Source: CAZWUZ01 sp964637655 [NCBI: uncultured bacterium] (lineage in GTDB: Bacteria; DAOPZR01). From it: a stretch of 12,381 nucleotides of DNA. The DNA is taken from positions 1 to 12,381 of the forward strand of contig CAZWUZ010000075.1 of NCBI GenBank assembly GCA_964637655.1, in the 5' to 3' direction. Each line of letters starts with the position of its first letter. Position 1 is the stretch's first letter. The notes beneath the pieces are model-generated. The model was not told where the DNA came from. It searched no databases and saw only the letters and a list, made by a program, of their open reading frames with translations. A program made the position numbers and the translations under genes. Positions 1-10,044 of this stretch are shown piece by piece.

Positions 1-379
1 GGCTCTCTGCGCCTTCGCCGATAACCGCGCGTCCGGCGGTCAGGGTACTCTGCTGCACGGCCTTTTCCACGATGATGTCCTGCCGCGCCGCCAGCGTGGT
101 GCGCGTGGCATGCCGCACGTAGATGTTCAGCCCGGCATGCACGAGCATCGCCGCGGTCGCCCCGAAGAGAAAAAAAGCGCTGCCGAGTTCAGTGGTGATT
201 TCCGCCTCGCTGCAGTCGCCCATGAAGACCGCGTGACCGCGCGCGCGCAGGTGCAGGTTGCTGACGTCAGGTTCGCAGGTGACGCTGCCGGGAAAGACGA
301 GACGGGCACGCGGCGCGGGCGTGACGGTGATGGTCGCCTGCGGCAGGTCGCGCAGCAGCGCGCCCGTATCACTGCTCAT
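1..379 (-). CDS. FapA/DUF342-like repeat protein, partial (C-terminal end missing)
   Basis: The frame opens with ATG and runs off the left edge with no stop, giving 126 residues. After a short head the protein shows regularly spaced small beta-type units (GSVTCEPDVSNLHLRARG, GDCSEAEITTELGSAFFLFG, then AARQDIIVEKAVQQSTLTAG), with Gly-Asp turns and buried V/I/L positions. This pattern resembles the right-handed beta-helix of FapA/DUF342 (a family of flagellar-assembly-linked and polymer-forming proteins), where units read as an AGGDI, a short strand and a V-G turn. A GGGAG ribosome binding site lies 6-8 bases before the ATG and supports this start over the overlapping out-of-frame ATG four bases upstream. 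It sits 81 bases after the small exonuclease gene on the same strand and may have its own extended -10 promoter. The family call rests on repeat texture only; a bactofilin-like or other beta-solenoid protein is possible. Confidence 0.55.
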   Translation of the reverse strand, partial: MSSDTGALLRDLPQATITVTPAPRARLVFPGSVTCEPDVSNLHLRARGHAVFMGDCSEAEITTELGSAFFLFGATAAMLVHAGLNIYVRHATRTTLAARQDIIVEKAVQQSTLTAGRAVIGEGAES

Positions 380-394
380 GCATGCTCCCGGAAA

Positions 395-405
395 GGGTCA
401 GACCC
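395..405. repeat. Small perfect palindrome GGGTC-A-GACCC
   Basis: Five-base arms around a single A lie between the small exonuclease gene and the FapA-like gene. It could form only a very small hairpin and has no T-tract, so I do not call it a terminator. The motif GGGTCAGACCC resembles short palindromes that recur between genes in many bacterial genomes, sometimes as REP-type elements, but only one copy is present here. Confidence 0.35.
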
Positions 406-436
406 TGATGCATGCGTTTCCTCCATGCCTGCTGCA

Positions 437-464
437 AGTATACCATATCGCGGGCAGTCCCTAC
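437..464 (-). promoter_or_regulatory. Possible extended -10 promoter for the FapA-like gene
   Basis: On the minus strand the sequence TGGTATACT gives an extended -10 element (TG, one base, then TATACT, five of six consensus bases; hexamer at 437-442). No good -35 hexamer lies 16-18 bases upstream. The predicted start would leave a leader of about 50 bases before the ATG at 379. The call rests on the -10 alone. Confidence 0.35.
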
Positions 465-1089
465 TCTCCGCCCCCGTCCCTTCCCGCCAGTTCGCGCACC
501 AGCCCGTGCCAGGCGACTGCCGCCACCGCGCCGAACGCGGGCGGAATCAGCCCGTGCGCCTCGCGGACAAAGATATGGAAGAGCTGCATGGCGGTCTCCG
601 CGTCACACAGCGCGCGATGCGCCTGCGGCTGCTCGACCCCGAACCGCTCCGCCAGCAGCGGCAGGGCGTGGCGCCGACCGGGATAGAGCCGGCGCGCCAT
701 GGTCAGCGTATCGAGCACCCCGGTATCAGGGAGTTCCTGCCCGGCCGTGCGCGCGGCGGCGATGATGAACGCCAGGTCAAACGGGGCATTGTGGAAGACC
801 CAGAGCGCTCCTTCGCTGAAACGCAGGAACTCCGCGAGCACGTCCGCTACCGGGGGCGCGCTTTTCACCATCGTGTTGGTGATGCCGTGGATGCGGATGA
901 CATGGTCGGGAATCAGCCGCTGTGGGCGGATGAGCTGCTGAAAACGGTCGATAACCAGCCCGTCGCGGCAGCGCACGCCCGCCAGCTCGACCAGTTCGCC
1001 GCCCGCGCGCGGCGAGAAGCCCGTCGTCTCCGTATCGGCAAAGACGAGGTCGACCTCCGCCAGCGGCAGCGCGGCGAGCGTTGCGGGTA

Positions 1090-1102
<13 letters not shown>
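461..1102 (-). CDS. DEDDh 3'-5' exonuclease, DnaQ/PolC-epsilon type (small)
   Basis: A 213-residue single-domain exonuclease of the DnaQ (Pol III epsilon) superfamily, predicted to remove nucleotides from DNA 3' ends with two metal ions. All three Exo motifs are visible: DTETTG (D23, E25), HNAPFD (D109), and HRALCDA (H162, D167); these supply the four acidic residues and the general-base His of the DEDDh class. The conserved HGIT segment (residues 72-75) also fits the family. There is no BRCT, GIY-YIG or clamp-binding extension that I can recognise, so it may be a stand-alone proofreader or repair nuclease rather than replicative epsilon. The start is GTG (1100-1102) and overlaps the end of the upstream exonuclease gene by 13 bases, with no strong Shine-Dalgarno, so translation is probably coupled. 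It is the last gene of the ligA group. Family certain; exact role inferred. Confidence 0.9.
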
Positions 1103-5345
<4,243 letters not shown>

Positions 5346-5364
<19 letters not shown>

Positions 5365-6341
5365 GTCCGTCCCAGTTTGCGCCATTTGCCCGACCAGGCG
5401 CGATCCTGCAAATGCTGCTGCAGGAATTCGAGCATGCGCCCGGTGCCGGGGTTTTCGTAGTTGTCGCCGAAAGCATGGGCCGCGCCGGGAAGGGCAAACA
5501 GTTCGACCGGTTTGCCTGCCGCCTGCAGCGCCGCGTGCAGCGCGCGCGACTGCGCGATATCGACCACGCGGTCGGCCTCGCCGTGGATAAGCAGCGCCGG
5601 ACAGCCGAGTCGTCCGGCATTGTGCAGCGGGGAGCGCTCGCGGAAAATGGCTTCCGCTTCCTCCCGCGTCGTCAACCCGGCATACATGTAGAGACGCAGT
5701 TCGTTGCCTGCGGGCTGCACGCCGCCCAGTTGCCCGTAGTAATCGACGAGACAGCGCACGCGGCTGCCCAGCGCCATCGCCGCTTTCACCGCGATGCCGC
5801 CACCCCACGAATAGCCGACGAGGCCGACGCGGTCGTCATCGACATAGGGGAGCGCCCGCAGCGCGAGCGCGGCATTGATGACGTCGTGCTCGACCCCCGG
5901 CATGAAAGGTTCGCCCGGCTGTCCCGCTGAGCCGGCATACCCGCGGTAATCAGTCATCAGCACGACGTAGCCGCGGCGCGCGAGCCCCTCGACCGTCGAC
6001 TGTGTTCCCTGCCCGCGGAAGTAATGCTGCGGGTCGTAATAACCGTGAGCGATGACGATGCCGGGCCACGGGCGGGTATCGCCGGTGGCGTGCGGCGACT
6101 GGCTGGCCGGCAGGCCCAGCAGGCCGGAGATGGTCAGTCCGTCGCTCTGGTAGCGGATAACATAGGTATGCTGCTGCGTATCGGCGGAAACCTGTTCGCC
6201 GACCGTTAGGCCGGAAACGGCATAGGTGCGGCCAGCCAGTGAGGAAATGAAGGTCGGGCGCAGGCGTTCGAGCGCCTCGCCCGCCAGCGCGGGAAAAGCC
6301 ATCAATAGCAGACAGACACAGACACTTCCTATGCGCTTCAT
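5346..6341 (-). CDS. Secreted alpha/beta hydrolase, S9/dienelactone-hydrolase-like
   Basis: A 331-residue protein with a clear signal peptide (KR, hydrophobic stretch, cleavage likely after ALA at residue 20), so it acts in the periplasm or outside the cell. The mature part is an alpha/beta hydrolase: HGYYD (99-103) near the oxyanion hole, nucleophile S178 in GYSWGG, acid D257 in HGEADRVV, and H289 in AAHAF. The approximately 70-residue N-terminal lead-in and the DYRGYAGSAG segment (131-140) are typical of the prolyl oligopeptidase S9/acetyl-esterase-like group. It is too small for a full S9 peptidase because the beta propeller is absent, so esterase or acyl-peptide activity is as likely; the substrate cannot be read from sequence. 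It is the first gene of the overlapping run leading into orf273 and ligA. Its promoter lies so close to the ATG that the leader may be two bases. Confidence 0.9.
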
Positions 6342-6349
6342 ACGGGGCT

Positions 6350-6378
6350 ATGCTATCACTCCGCACCTTCCCCGTCAA
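6350..6378 (-). promoter_or_regulatory. Sigma70-like promoter for the hydrolase-orf273-ligA operon
   Basis: TTGACG (6373-6378) and TAGCAT (6350-6355) are separated by exactly 17 bases on the minus strand, matching consensus at five and four of six bases. Transcription would start near 6343, about two bases before the ATG, and no Shine-Dalgarno fits in that space. Either the mRNA is nearly leaderless or another upstream start is used (GGAG lies about 17 bases before the ATG, too far for a normal site). Confidence 0.55.
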
Positions 6379-6407
6379 CATTCACACCGATGACCGTCAC
6401 CTTTTCC

Positions 6408-6458
6408 GGTGCCAGGCACGGTAAGACGGTGCCTGGCACCTATTCTGGTGCCAGGCAC
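6408..6458. repeat. Three-copy GGTGCCAGGCAC repeat with two alternative hairpins
   Basis: GGTGCCAGGCAC occurs at 6408-6419 and 6447-6458, and its exact reverse complement at 6429-6440. The middle copy can pair perfectly (12 bp) with either neighbour, giving loops of nine or six bases, so two mutually exclusive hairpins are possible. No T-run follows on either strand, so it is not a standard terminator. The motif belongs to a type of short palindrome I recall recurring between genes in many genomes, sometimes near REP-associated (RAYT) transposases; no such transposase is visible here. It lies in the 173-base gap between the SnoaL-like gene end and the hydrolase start. Confidence 0.8.
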
Positions 6459-6514
6459 TCAACTAATGGAATTATGGGAGCACTTTGGGTGTTTTTCCGC
6501 CTGCTTGCTGACAG

Positions 6515-6937
6515 TTATGCCCAGGAGTTGCCTTGGGCCTGCGGGGTATAGGCCATTGAATAGTGGATCTGGTCGACCAGCCACTTTTTGCCGGTGCGCT
6601 GCAGCACACCGGTGATGCGGCCGGGCATGACGAATTTCTGCTTTCCTGCCCGCGCGCGCATCGTGCATTTACCGCCAAACCACGCGACGTCACCATGCCG
6701 GGCCACGCTCTGCACCAGGACGGTCATAGCGTCACTGTCGACGTGCAGAAGATCGCGGGTGATCTGCCGGCACATGGCGCGCGCGCCGCGCACCACCTCA
6801 TCCGGCCCCGTGCCGAACGAGAGCGTCTTCGTCCCCGGCACGAAATGCTGCATGATGGCGTCAACGTCGCCGCTGCAGTAGCTCTTCGCCCATGCCTGAA
6901 TGGCGCTGACAACCTGTTTTCGCTGTGTGCTGGTCAT
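6515..6937 (-). CDS. SnoaL-like/NTF2-fold protein
   Basis: A 140-residue protein with the SnoaL/DUF4440 pattern of the NTF2-like fold: an N-terminal helix ending in WAKSYCSGDVDAIMQHFVP (about 16-34), a middle GTGPDEVVRGARAMC segment (42-57), and C-terminal strands ending in GVLQRTGKKWLVDQIHYS. In this superfamily similar proteins act as small-molecule isomerases, hydrolases or ligand-binding modules, often for oxidised or ketone compounds; no catalytic residues can be assigned. The phrase DVAWFGGKCTMRA and the tail IHYSMA are typical of the calcium/calmodulin-association or ketosteroid-isomerase-like subgroup. The gene starts 20 bases after orf190 with AAAGGA before the ATG and is probably the last gene of the vapBC-orf190 transcript. 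There is no visible terminator after it; the GGTGCC hairpin repeat lies about 57 bases downstream. Confidence 0.75.
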   Translation of the reverse strand: MTSTQRKQVVSAIQAWAKSYCSGDVDAIMQHFVPGTKTLSFGTGPDEVVRGARAMCRQITRDLLHVDSDAMTVLVQSVARHGDVAWFGGKCTMRARAGKQKFVMPGRITGVLQRTGKKWLVDQIHYSMAYTPQAQGNSWA

Positions 6938-6957
6938 GCCTGTTTTCCTTTCGCCAA

Positions 6958-7530
6958 CTATGGGATGCTTTCCATCGCACCGACATTTGCGACGTAGCGG
7001 ATGGTTTCGGACTTGTTGTAGTCGGAGTCATGCACTGACTGAATAGTGTAATTCGTGCCATCGCTGGTGTAGACGTAGGCATTGTCCCACGGGTCTGCCG
7101 TAATGGTTGCCATATATGGACCGGACCACCCGGCGGCATTATCGCTGTAAAGTTGGATGAGCGTGGTCGCAGGGAACTGCTTGCATTCCACGTCCACCTG
7201 GTAGAGCGCCAGCGCTGAATTCATCGCGCCGATATCCCCCGCCGCCGCCCCGCATTTGCTTGGTTTATACAGGTCGAACTTTGCCAGATGCGGGCCGAAG
7301 AATTCCAGGACCAGCACCACCAGTACCAGCGCAAAGCGCAGCGCCACTTCCTTTTCGTTGTGCAGCAGGCAGCGTGCACTATGTGCCAGAATGCAGAGAC
7401 CGATACCCGGCAGCACAAAGAGAGTGGTCAGTAACAGTATCTCATAGTAATGCTGGCCCACCGTAGGCGCCATGATGATTGCGGCAGCAACCGCCGCCAG
7501 TATCATCCCCGCGTGGGTAATCTGCTTCAT
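6958..7530 (-). CDS. Three-helix membrane protein with GspG-like C-terminal domain (orf190, paralog of orf194)
   Basis: A 190-residue protein with three hydrophobic segments (about residues 7-24, 30-50 and 63-83) followed by a soluble domain from GDIGAMNSALALYQ (about 98) to the end. The domain has the layout of the C-terminal part of type II secretion major pseudopilin GspG: helix with ALALYQVD, a GPYM segment, then DPWDNAYVYTSDG. Real pseudopilins carry one N-terminal helix with a prepilin cleavage site; here there is none, so it is not an ordinary pilin. The domain is 81 of 93 residues identical to that of orf194 upstream, while the membrane halves are unrelated. The ATG overlaps the vapC stop as ATGA, so it is translated with the toxin. 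DPWDNAY replaces the canonical DPWGN of orf194. Function unknown; perhaps a surface or signalling protein that borrows the pseudopilin fold. Confidence 0.8.
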   Translation of the reverse strand: MKQITHAGMILAAVAAAIIMAPTVGQHYYEILLLTTLFVLPGIGLCILAHSARCLLHNEKEVALRFALVLVVLVLEFFGPHLAKFDLYKPSKCGAAAGDIGAMNSALALYQVDVECKQFPATTLIQLYSDNAAGWSGPYMATITADPWDNAYVYTSDGTNYTIQSVHDSDYNKSETIRYVANVGAMESIP

Positions 7531-7943
7531 TGTTGCATCGATGACGGTTGGAGGAGGCGCAGGCCGAAGCGCCGGAACGGGGCGAAGCCCCGGTCGCGGG
7601 TCAGCAGGGTGCCGATGGCAATGGCATCCGCTGCGATAAGAAAATCAGGCAGGATACGGTCACATCGTTTCCGGCCGCTACGCACCGCCAGTTCCGCCGC
7701 CTGCCAGCAGGGCGCGCACCCGGTCGGACGCACCTGCAGGCCGGTAAGCCGGAGAAAATCATCCAGCTGCGTGCGACTGCGTCCCTGCCGTTTGAAAAAT
7801 ACCGCCAGTTCCGCGTAGATGACGTGGTTGATGAACAGGGATGTGCCCTGCTCCTGCAGGCGGTTGAGGGTCGCCGCCGAGCGCTGCGCTTCGCGCTGTC
7901 CCAGCAGGATATCGAGCAGTACACACGAATCGACGAGGATCAT
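7527..7943 (-). CDS. vapC: VapC-type PIN-domain toxin
   Basis: A 138-residue PIN-domain endoribonuclease, the toxin of a type II VapBC pair; relatives cut tRNA or rRNA and stop translation. Metal-binding acids are visible at D5 (MILVDSCVLLD), E45 (VIYAEL), D100 (LPDFLIAADA) and D117 (LLTRDRGF), the standard four-acid set, so it is probably active. I chose the ATG at 7941-7943 because it starts the first beta strand and overlaps the antitoxin stop as ATGA; a longer frame runs upstream through the antitoxin gene. The stop overlaps the next start as ATGA too, so vapB, vapC and orf190 are chained. A stretch with two Cys (GCAPCW, 75-80) is unusual for the family but not near the active site. Confidence 0.93.
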   Translation of the reverse strand: MILVDSCVLLDILLGQREAQRSAATLNRLQEQGTSLFINHVIYAELAVFFKRQGRSRTQLDDFLRLTGLQVRPTGCAPCWQAAELAVRSGRKRCDRILPDFLIAADAIAIGTLLTRDRGFAPFRRFGLRLLQPSSMQQ

Positions 7944-8158
7944 CGCGTGCGCCCGCGCAGTCGGGCGACGGTCTTCTCCTGTTCGCGTTTCGGCAGGCGC
8001 CCCAGATGTCCGACCCACTTGGCAAAGCCGGTCACCTTACGCCGCAGTTGCACCGCACCGCCGCGGCAGGCAAATTCCACCTCGTCCCCAGGCCCGACGC
8101 CGAGGGCTTCACGCACGCGGCGCGGCACCGTGATTTGCCCCTTGGCTGACAGTTTCAT
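7940..8158 (-). CDS. vapB: AbrB/MazE-fold VapB antitoxin
   Basis: A 72-residue antitoxin. The first 30 residues (KLSAKGQITVPRRVREALG, then GPGDEVEF) are the swapped-hairpin AbrB/SpoVT DNA-binding domain. The C-terminal half has an FAKWVGHLG segment and a basic tail that would wrap the toxin. Such antitoxins bind both VapC and their own promoter. The ATG has a perfect AAGGAG five or so bases upstream; an in-frame start 57 bases earlier would overlap the promoter and is rejected. The stop overlaps vapC as ATGA. Immediately upstream is an AT-rich promoter with a perfect 8-base inverted repeat that is the likely operator. Confidence 0.93.
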   Translation of the reverse strand: MKLSAKGQITVPRRVREALGVGPGDEVEFACRGGAVQLRRKVTGFAKWVGHLGRLPKREQEKTVARLRGRTR

Positions 8159-8187
8159 AAAGTTCTCCTTACCGATACATACTACAT

Positions 8188-8215
8188 ATTTTACCATATT
8201 TATTTGTAAAGTCAA
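8188..8215 (-). promoter_or_regulatory. Promoter of the vapBC-orf190-snoaL operon
   Basis: TTGACT (8210-8215) and TAAAAT (8188-8193), five of six consensus bases each, lie 16 bases apart on the minus strand, in a stretch far richer in A/T than the rest of the window. Transcription would start near 8181, leaving a leader of about 22 bases that holds AAGGAG. Confidence 0.75.
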
Positions 8216-8228
8216 TATACCTTTACAA
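8204..8228. promoter_or_regulatory. Inverted repeat, probable VapB operator
   Basis: TTGTAAAG (8204-8211) and its exact reverse complement CTTTACAA (8221-8228) flank a nine-base spacer. The left arm overlaps the -35 box of the vapB promoter. Binding by the AbrB-type VapB, with VapC as corepressor, would shut the promoter; that is the usual design for this class. A further CTTTACA copy at 8234-8240 sits over the stop codon of orf194 and could be an extra half-site. Confidence 0.6.
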
Positions 8229-8235
8229 TATCACT

Positions 8236-8820
8236 TTACATTGGCAGGCTTTCCATCTTGCCGCCAGCTGCAATGTAGCGAATGGTTTCGGACTTGTTGT
8301 AGTCGGAATCATGCACGGACTGGAGGGTGTAATTCGTCCCGTCGCTGGTGTAGGTATAGGCGTTGCCCCATGGGTCGGGGGTGATGGTCGCCATGTAGGG
8401 GCCGGCCCACCCGGCGGCATTGTCGCTGTAGAGTTGCATGAGCGTGGTCGCAGGGAACTGCTTGCATTCCACATCCACCTGGTAAAGCGCCAGCGCGCTG
8501 TTCATTGCACTGATATCCCCCATGGTAGCACCGGGTTTTGATTTTTCCTGGGGTGACAACAGTTTAGCCGGAAAATGAAAGGCGAGGCATTCGGCGACCA
8601 GCAAGCCAACTATGAGCAACACAAATACGGCCCGCAACTCTTTCCCCGCCCGTAGACAGTCACGGAAATGCAGCAGGACGATGCCAAGGGCAAGCGGTAT
8701 CACCAGCAGCGAAAGCATGACCGCTCTTTCCGTCCTGAACGAGGGCAACATAATGACGGCGGCGAAGATAACGAGCAGCCAACTCGGACCAAACTCGGGT
8801 TGCTTCGGTTCGTCGTTCAT
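8236..8820 (-). CDS. Three-helix membrane protein with GspG-like C-terminal domain (orf194, paralog of orf190)
   Basis: A 194-residue protein. A charged 12-residue head precedes three hydrophobic segments (about 13-27, 33-52 and 63-82); the soluble domain starts at GDISAMNSALALYQ (about 100). The domain keeps GspG-type features: ALALYQ helix, GPYM, and DPWGNAYTYTSDG, a pseudopilin signature. No prepilin peptidase site is present. It resembles orf190 very closely in this domain but not in the membrane half, where only the three-helix plan is shared. Its start overlaps the MBL-fold hydrolase stop as ATGA, so it is probably translated from the trxB-dtd-MBL transcript, whereas orf190 belongs to the vapBC transcript. 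The gene ends 77 bases before vapB. Function unknown; this copy keeps DPWGN, so it may be closer to the ancestral form. Confidence 0.8.
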   Translation of the reverse strand: MNDEPKQPEFGPSWLLVIFAAVIMLPSFRTERAVMLSLLVIPLALGIVLLHFRDCLRAGKELRAVFVLLIVGLLVAECLAFHFPAKLLSPQEKSKPGATMGDISAMNSALALYQVDVECKQFPATTLMQLYSDNAAGWAGPYMATITPDPWGNAYTYTSDGTNYTLQSVHDSDYNKSETIRYIAAGGKMESLPM

Positions 8821-9422
8821 GCGGTCACGAAAGGGTTATGGCGGCGCTCGTGCGCCAGCGTGGTTGACGGGCCATGCCCGCAATGCACCACGCGGTCCCC
8901 CAGCGCGTAGAGTTTCCTGATGGATGCGGCCAGCGACTCCATGCTGCCACCGGGGAAGTCGGTGCGGCCCACCGACTCGTGAAAGAGCGTATCACCCGCC
9001 ACCAGCGTATCGCCGAAGTCAAAACAGATGCCGCCCGCGGTATGCCCCGGCGTGTGGATGACCGCGGTGTCCAGCCCGGCAAGGCGCAGCGTTTCGCCAC
9101 CCTGCAGCAGCGTCAGCTGTGCTTGCACGCTGAGCTGCTGCCCGAGGAACGCGGAAAGGTTCAGTTGCGGGTCAGGGAGCATCGGCGCATCCAGCGCATG
9201 GATGTAGACAGGCGCCCCGGTGGCCTGATGCAGTTCGTCCACAGCGCCGATATGGTCGACATGCCCGTGCGTGAGCAGTATTGCCGCCGCCTTTTTCTCG
9301 TCAACCAGGCGCAGGATTTTCTTCGCCTCGTCGCCCGGGTCGACAATCAGGCATTCCCCATCATGGACAATAACATGGCAGTTGGTGCCGAGTTGCCCGA
9401 CCGCCAGTGTTGTCAGCTGCAT
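8817..9422 (-). CDS. MBL-fold metallo-hydrolase, glyoxalase II-like
   Basis: A 201-residue metallo-beta-lactamase-fold hydrolase. The zinc motif THGHVDH (H52, H54, D56, H57) is complete, with H127 in TPGHT, D144 in VAGDTLF and H183 in CGHGPST as further metal ligands. Length and the FHESVGRTDFPGG segment (147-159) match the YcbL/glyoxalase II-like group; members hydrolyse thioesters such as S-lactoylglutathione, but without the C-terminal substrate domain of classical GloB, so the true substrate is open. Its start lies directly behind a repeat element whose end reads GGTGAGGG on the coding strand and appears to act as the ribosome binding site. The stop overlaps orf194 as ATGA. The gene follows dtd on the same strand after the repeat cluster. 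Confidence 0.9.
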   Translation of the reverse strand: MQLTTLAVGQLGTNCHVIVHDGECLIVDPGDEAKKILRLVDEKKAAAILLTHGHVDHIGAVDELHQATGAPVYIHALDAPMLPDPQLNLSAFLGQQLSVQAQLTLLQGGETLRLAGLDTAVIHTPGHTAGGICFDFGDTLVAGDTLFHESVGRTDFPGGSMESLAASIRKLYALGDRVVHCGHGPSTTLAHERRHNPFVTA

Positions 9423-9425
9423 ATG

Positions 9426-9472
9426 CCCTCACCTGCCGCTGCGCGGCTTCCTCTCCCAAAGGGAGAGGAGAC
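9426..9472. repeat. Double-hairpin repeat, copy A
   Basis: The first 32 bases (9426-9457) are identical to copy C near trxB. It holds two hairpins: GCCGC-TGC-GCGGC (9435-9447) and CCTCTCCC-AAA-GGGAGAGG (9450-9468). On the minus strand the end next to the MBL gene reads GGTGAGGG, three bases before the ATG, so the repeat supplies the ribosome binding site. Confidence 0.8.
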
Positions 9473-9483
9473 AGAATGCCCAC

Positions 9484-9524
9484 GCTGCCGCTGGCAGCGA
9501 CTTCTGCGGCTTCCTGCGGAAGCC
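9484..9524. repeat. Two perfect hairpins between repeat copies A and B
   Basis: GCTGCC-GCT-GGCAGC (9484-9498) and GGCTTCC-TGC-GGAAGCC (9508-9524) are perfect stems of six and seven bases. With copies A and B they make a run of six hairpins in about 150 bases. GGCTTCC also occurs inside the flanking copies, which suggests these came from the same element by rearrangement. No T-tract follows on the minus strand to mark a terminator after dtd. Confidence 0.7.
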
Positions 9525-9530
9525 TTGAAG

Positions 9531-9578
9531 CCACCTGCCGCTGCGCGGCTTCCAATCCCGCGATGCGGGAGAGGGAAC
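9531..9578. repeat. Double-hairpin repeat, copy B (variant)
   Basis: It shares CCACCTGCCGCTGCGCGGCTTCC-type sequence with copies A and C in the first half, including GCCGC-TGC-GCGGC (9537-9549). The second hairpin is changed to TCCCGC-GAT-GCGGGA (9556-9570) but ends in the same GGGAGAGGGAAC as copy C. The changed arm is still fully paired. It lacks the CCCTC end and lies 17 bases after the dtd stop codon. Confidence 0.75.
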
Positions 9579-9594
9579 GTACGATACATCAACT

Positions 9595-10044
9595 TCACGG
9601 CATATCCGCTTCCACGTCGATGATGAAGGTGACCGGCCCGTCATTGACGATATGCACCTGCATCTCCGTGCGGAACCAGCCCGTCACCACGGGGATGCCC
9701 GCGGCGCGCACCGCCTCAACCAGTGTATCGAAGAGCGGCTGCGCAATATCGGGCGCGGCGGCACGGATAAACGACGGACGATTGCCCTTGCGCGTGTCGG
9801 CACAGAGGGTGAACTGCGAGACGAGGAGCATGCCGCCGGCGATATCCTTTACCGACAGGTTCATCTTCCCCTGCGCATCCTCAAAGCAGCGCAGATTGAC
9901 GAGACGTTCCGCGAGGCGCAGCGCCTGCGCCTCCGTGTCCCCCTGCATGACCCCGACAAGCACCGCCAAACCGCGCCCGGACCGGCGTGTTTCGCCGTTG
10001 GCACTGACCGCGCATTCCGCCGCGCGCTGCACCAGTGCCCGCAT
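9595..10044 (-). CDS. dtd: D-aminoacyl-tRNA deacylase Dtd
   Basis: A 149-residue protein that frees D-amino acids (and glycine on tRNA-Ala) from mischarged tRNA. The two family signatures are seen: SQFTL (76-80) and NDGPVT (134-139), whose Gly-Pro forms the cross-subunit chiral-proofreading site of the homodimer. The N terminus MRALVQRA and length are standard. The segment TGWFRTEMQV before NDGPVT has Trp-Phe-Arg-Thr where many homologs have F-G-A, a minor departure. The ATG overlaps the trxB stop by one base (TGATG), so it is read directly after trxB. Downstream lies the hairpin cluster, through which the transcript may continue into the MBL gene. Confidence 0.95.
   Translation of the reverse strand: MRALVQRAAECAVSANGETRRSGRGLAVLVGVMQGDTEAQALRLAERLVNLRCFEDAQGKMNLSVKDIAGGMLLVSQFTLCADTRKGNRPSFIRAAAPDIAQPLFDTLVEAVRAAGIPVVTGWFRTEMQVHIVNDGPVTFIIDVEADMP

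Noticed and set aside
7944-8018. Longer start for VapC, 25 codons upstream
   Set aside because: It would lie inside vapB in another frame; the ATG in the ATGA overlap begins the conserved first strand of the PIN domain.
9426-9578. Hairpin cluster considered as a CRISPR array or intrinsic terminator
   Set aside because: The units are palindromic, of unequal spacing and too few for a CRISPR, and no T-tract follows any stem on the strand read by dtd.
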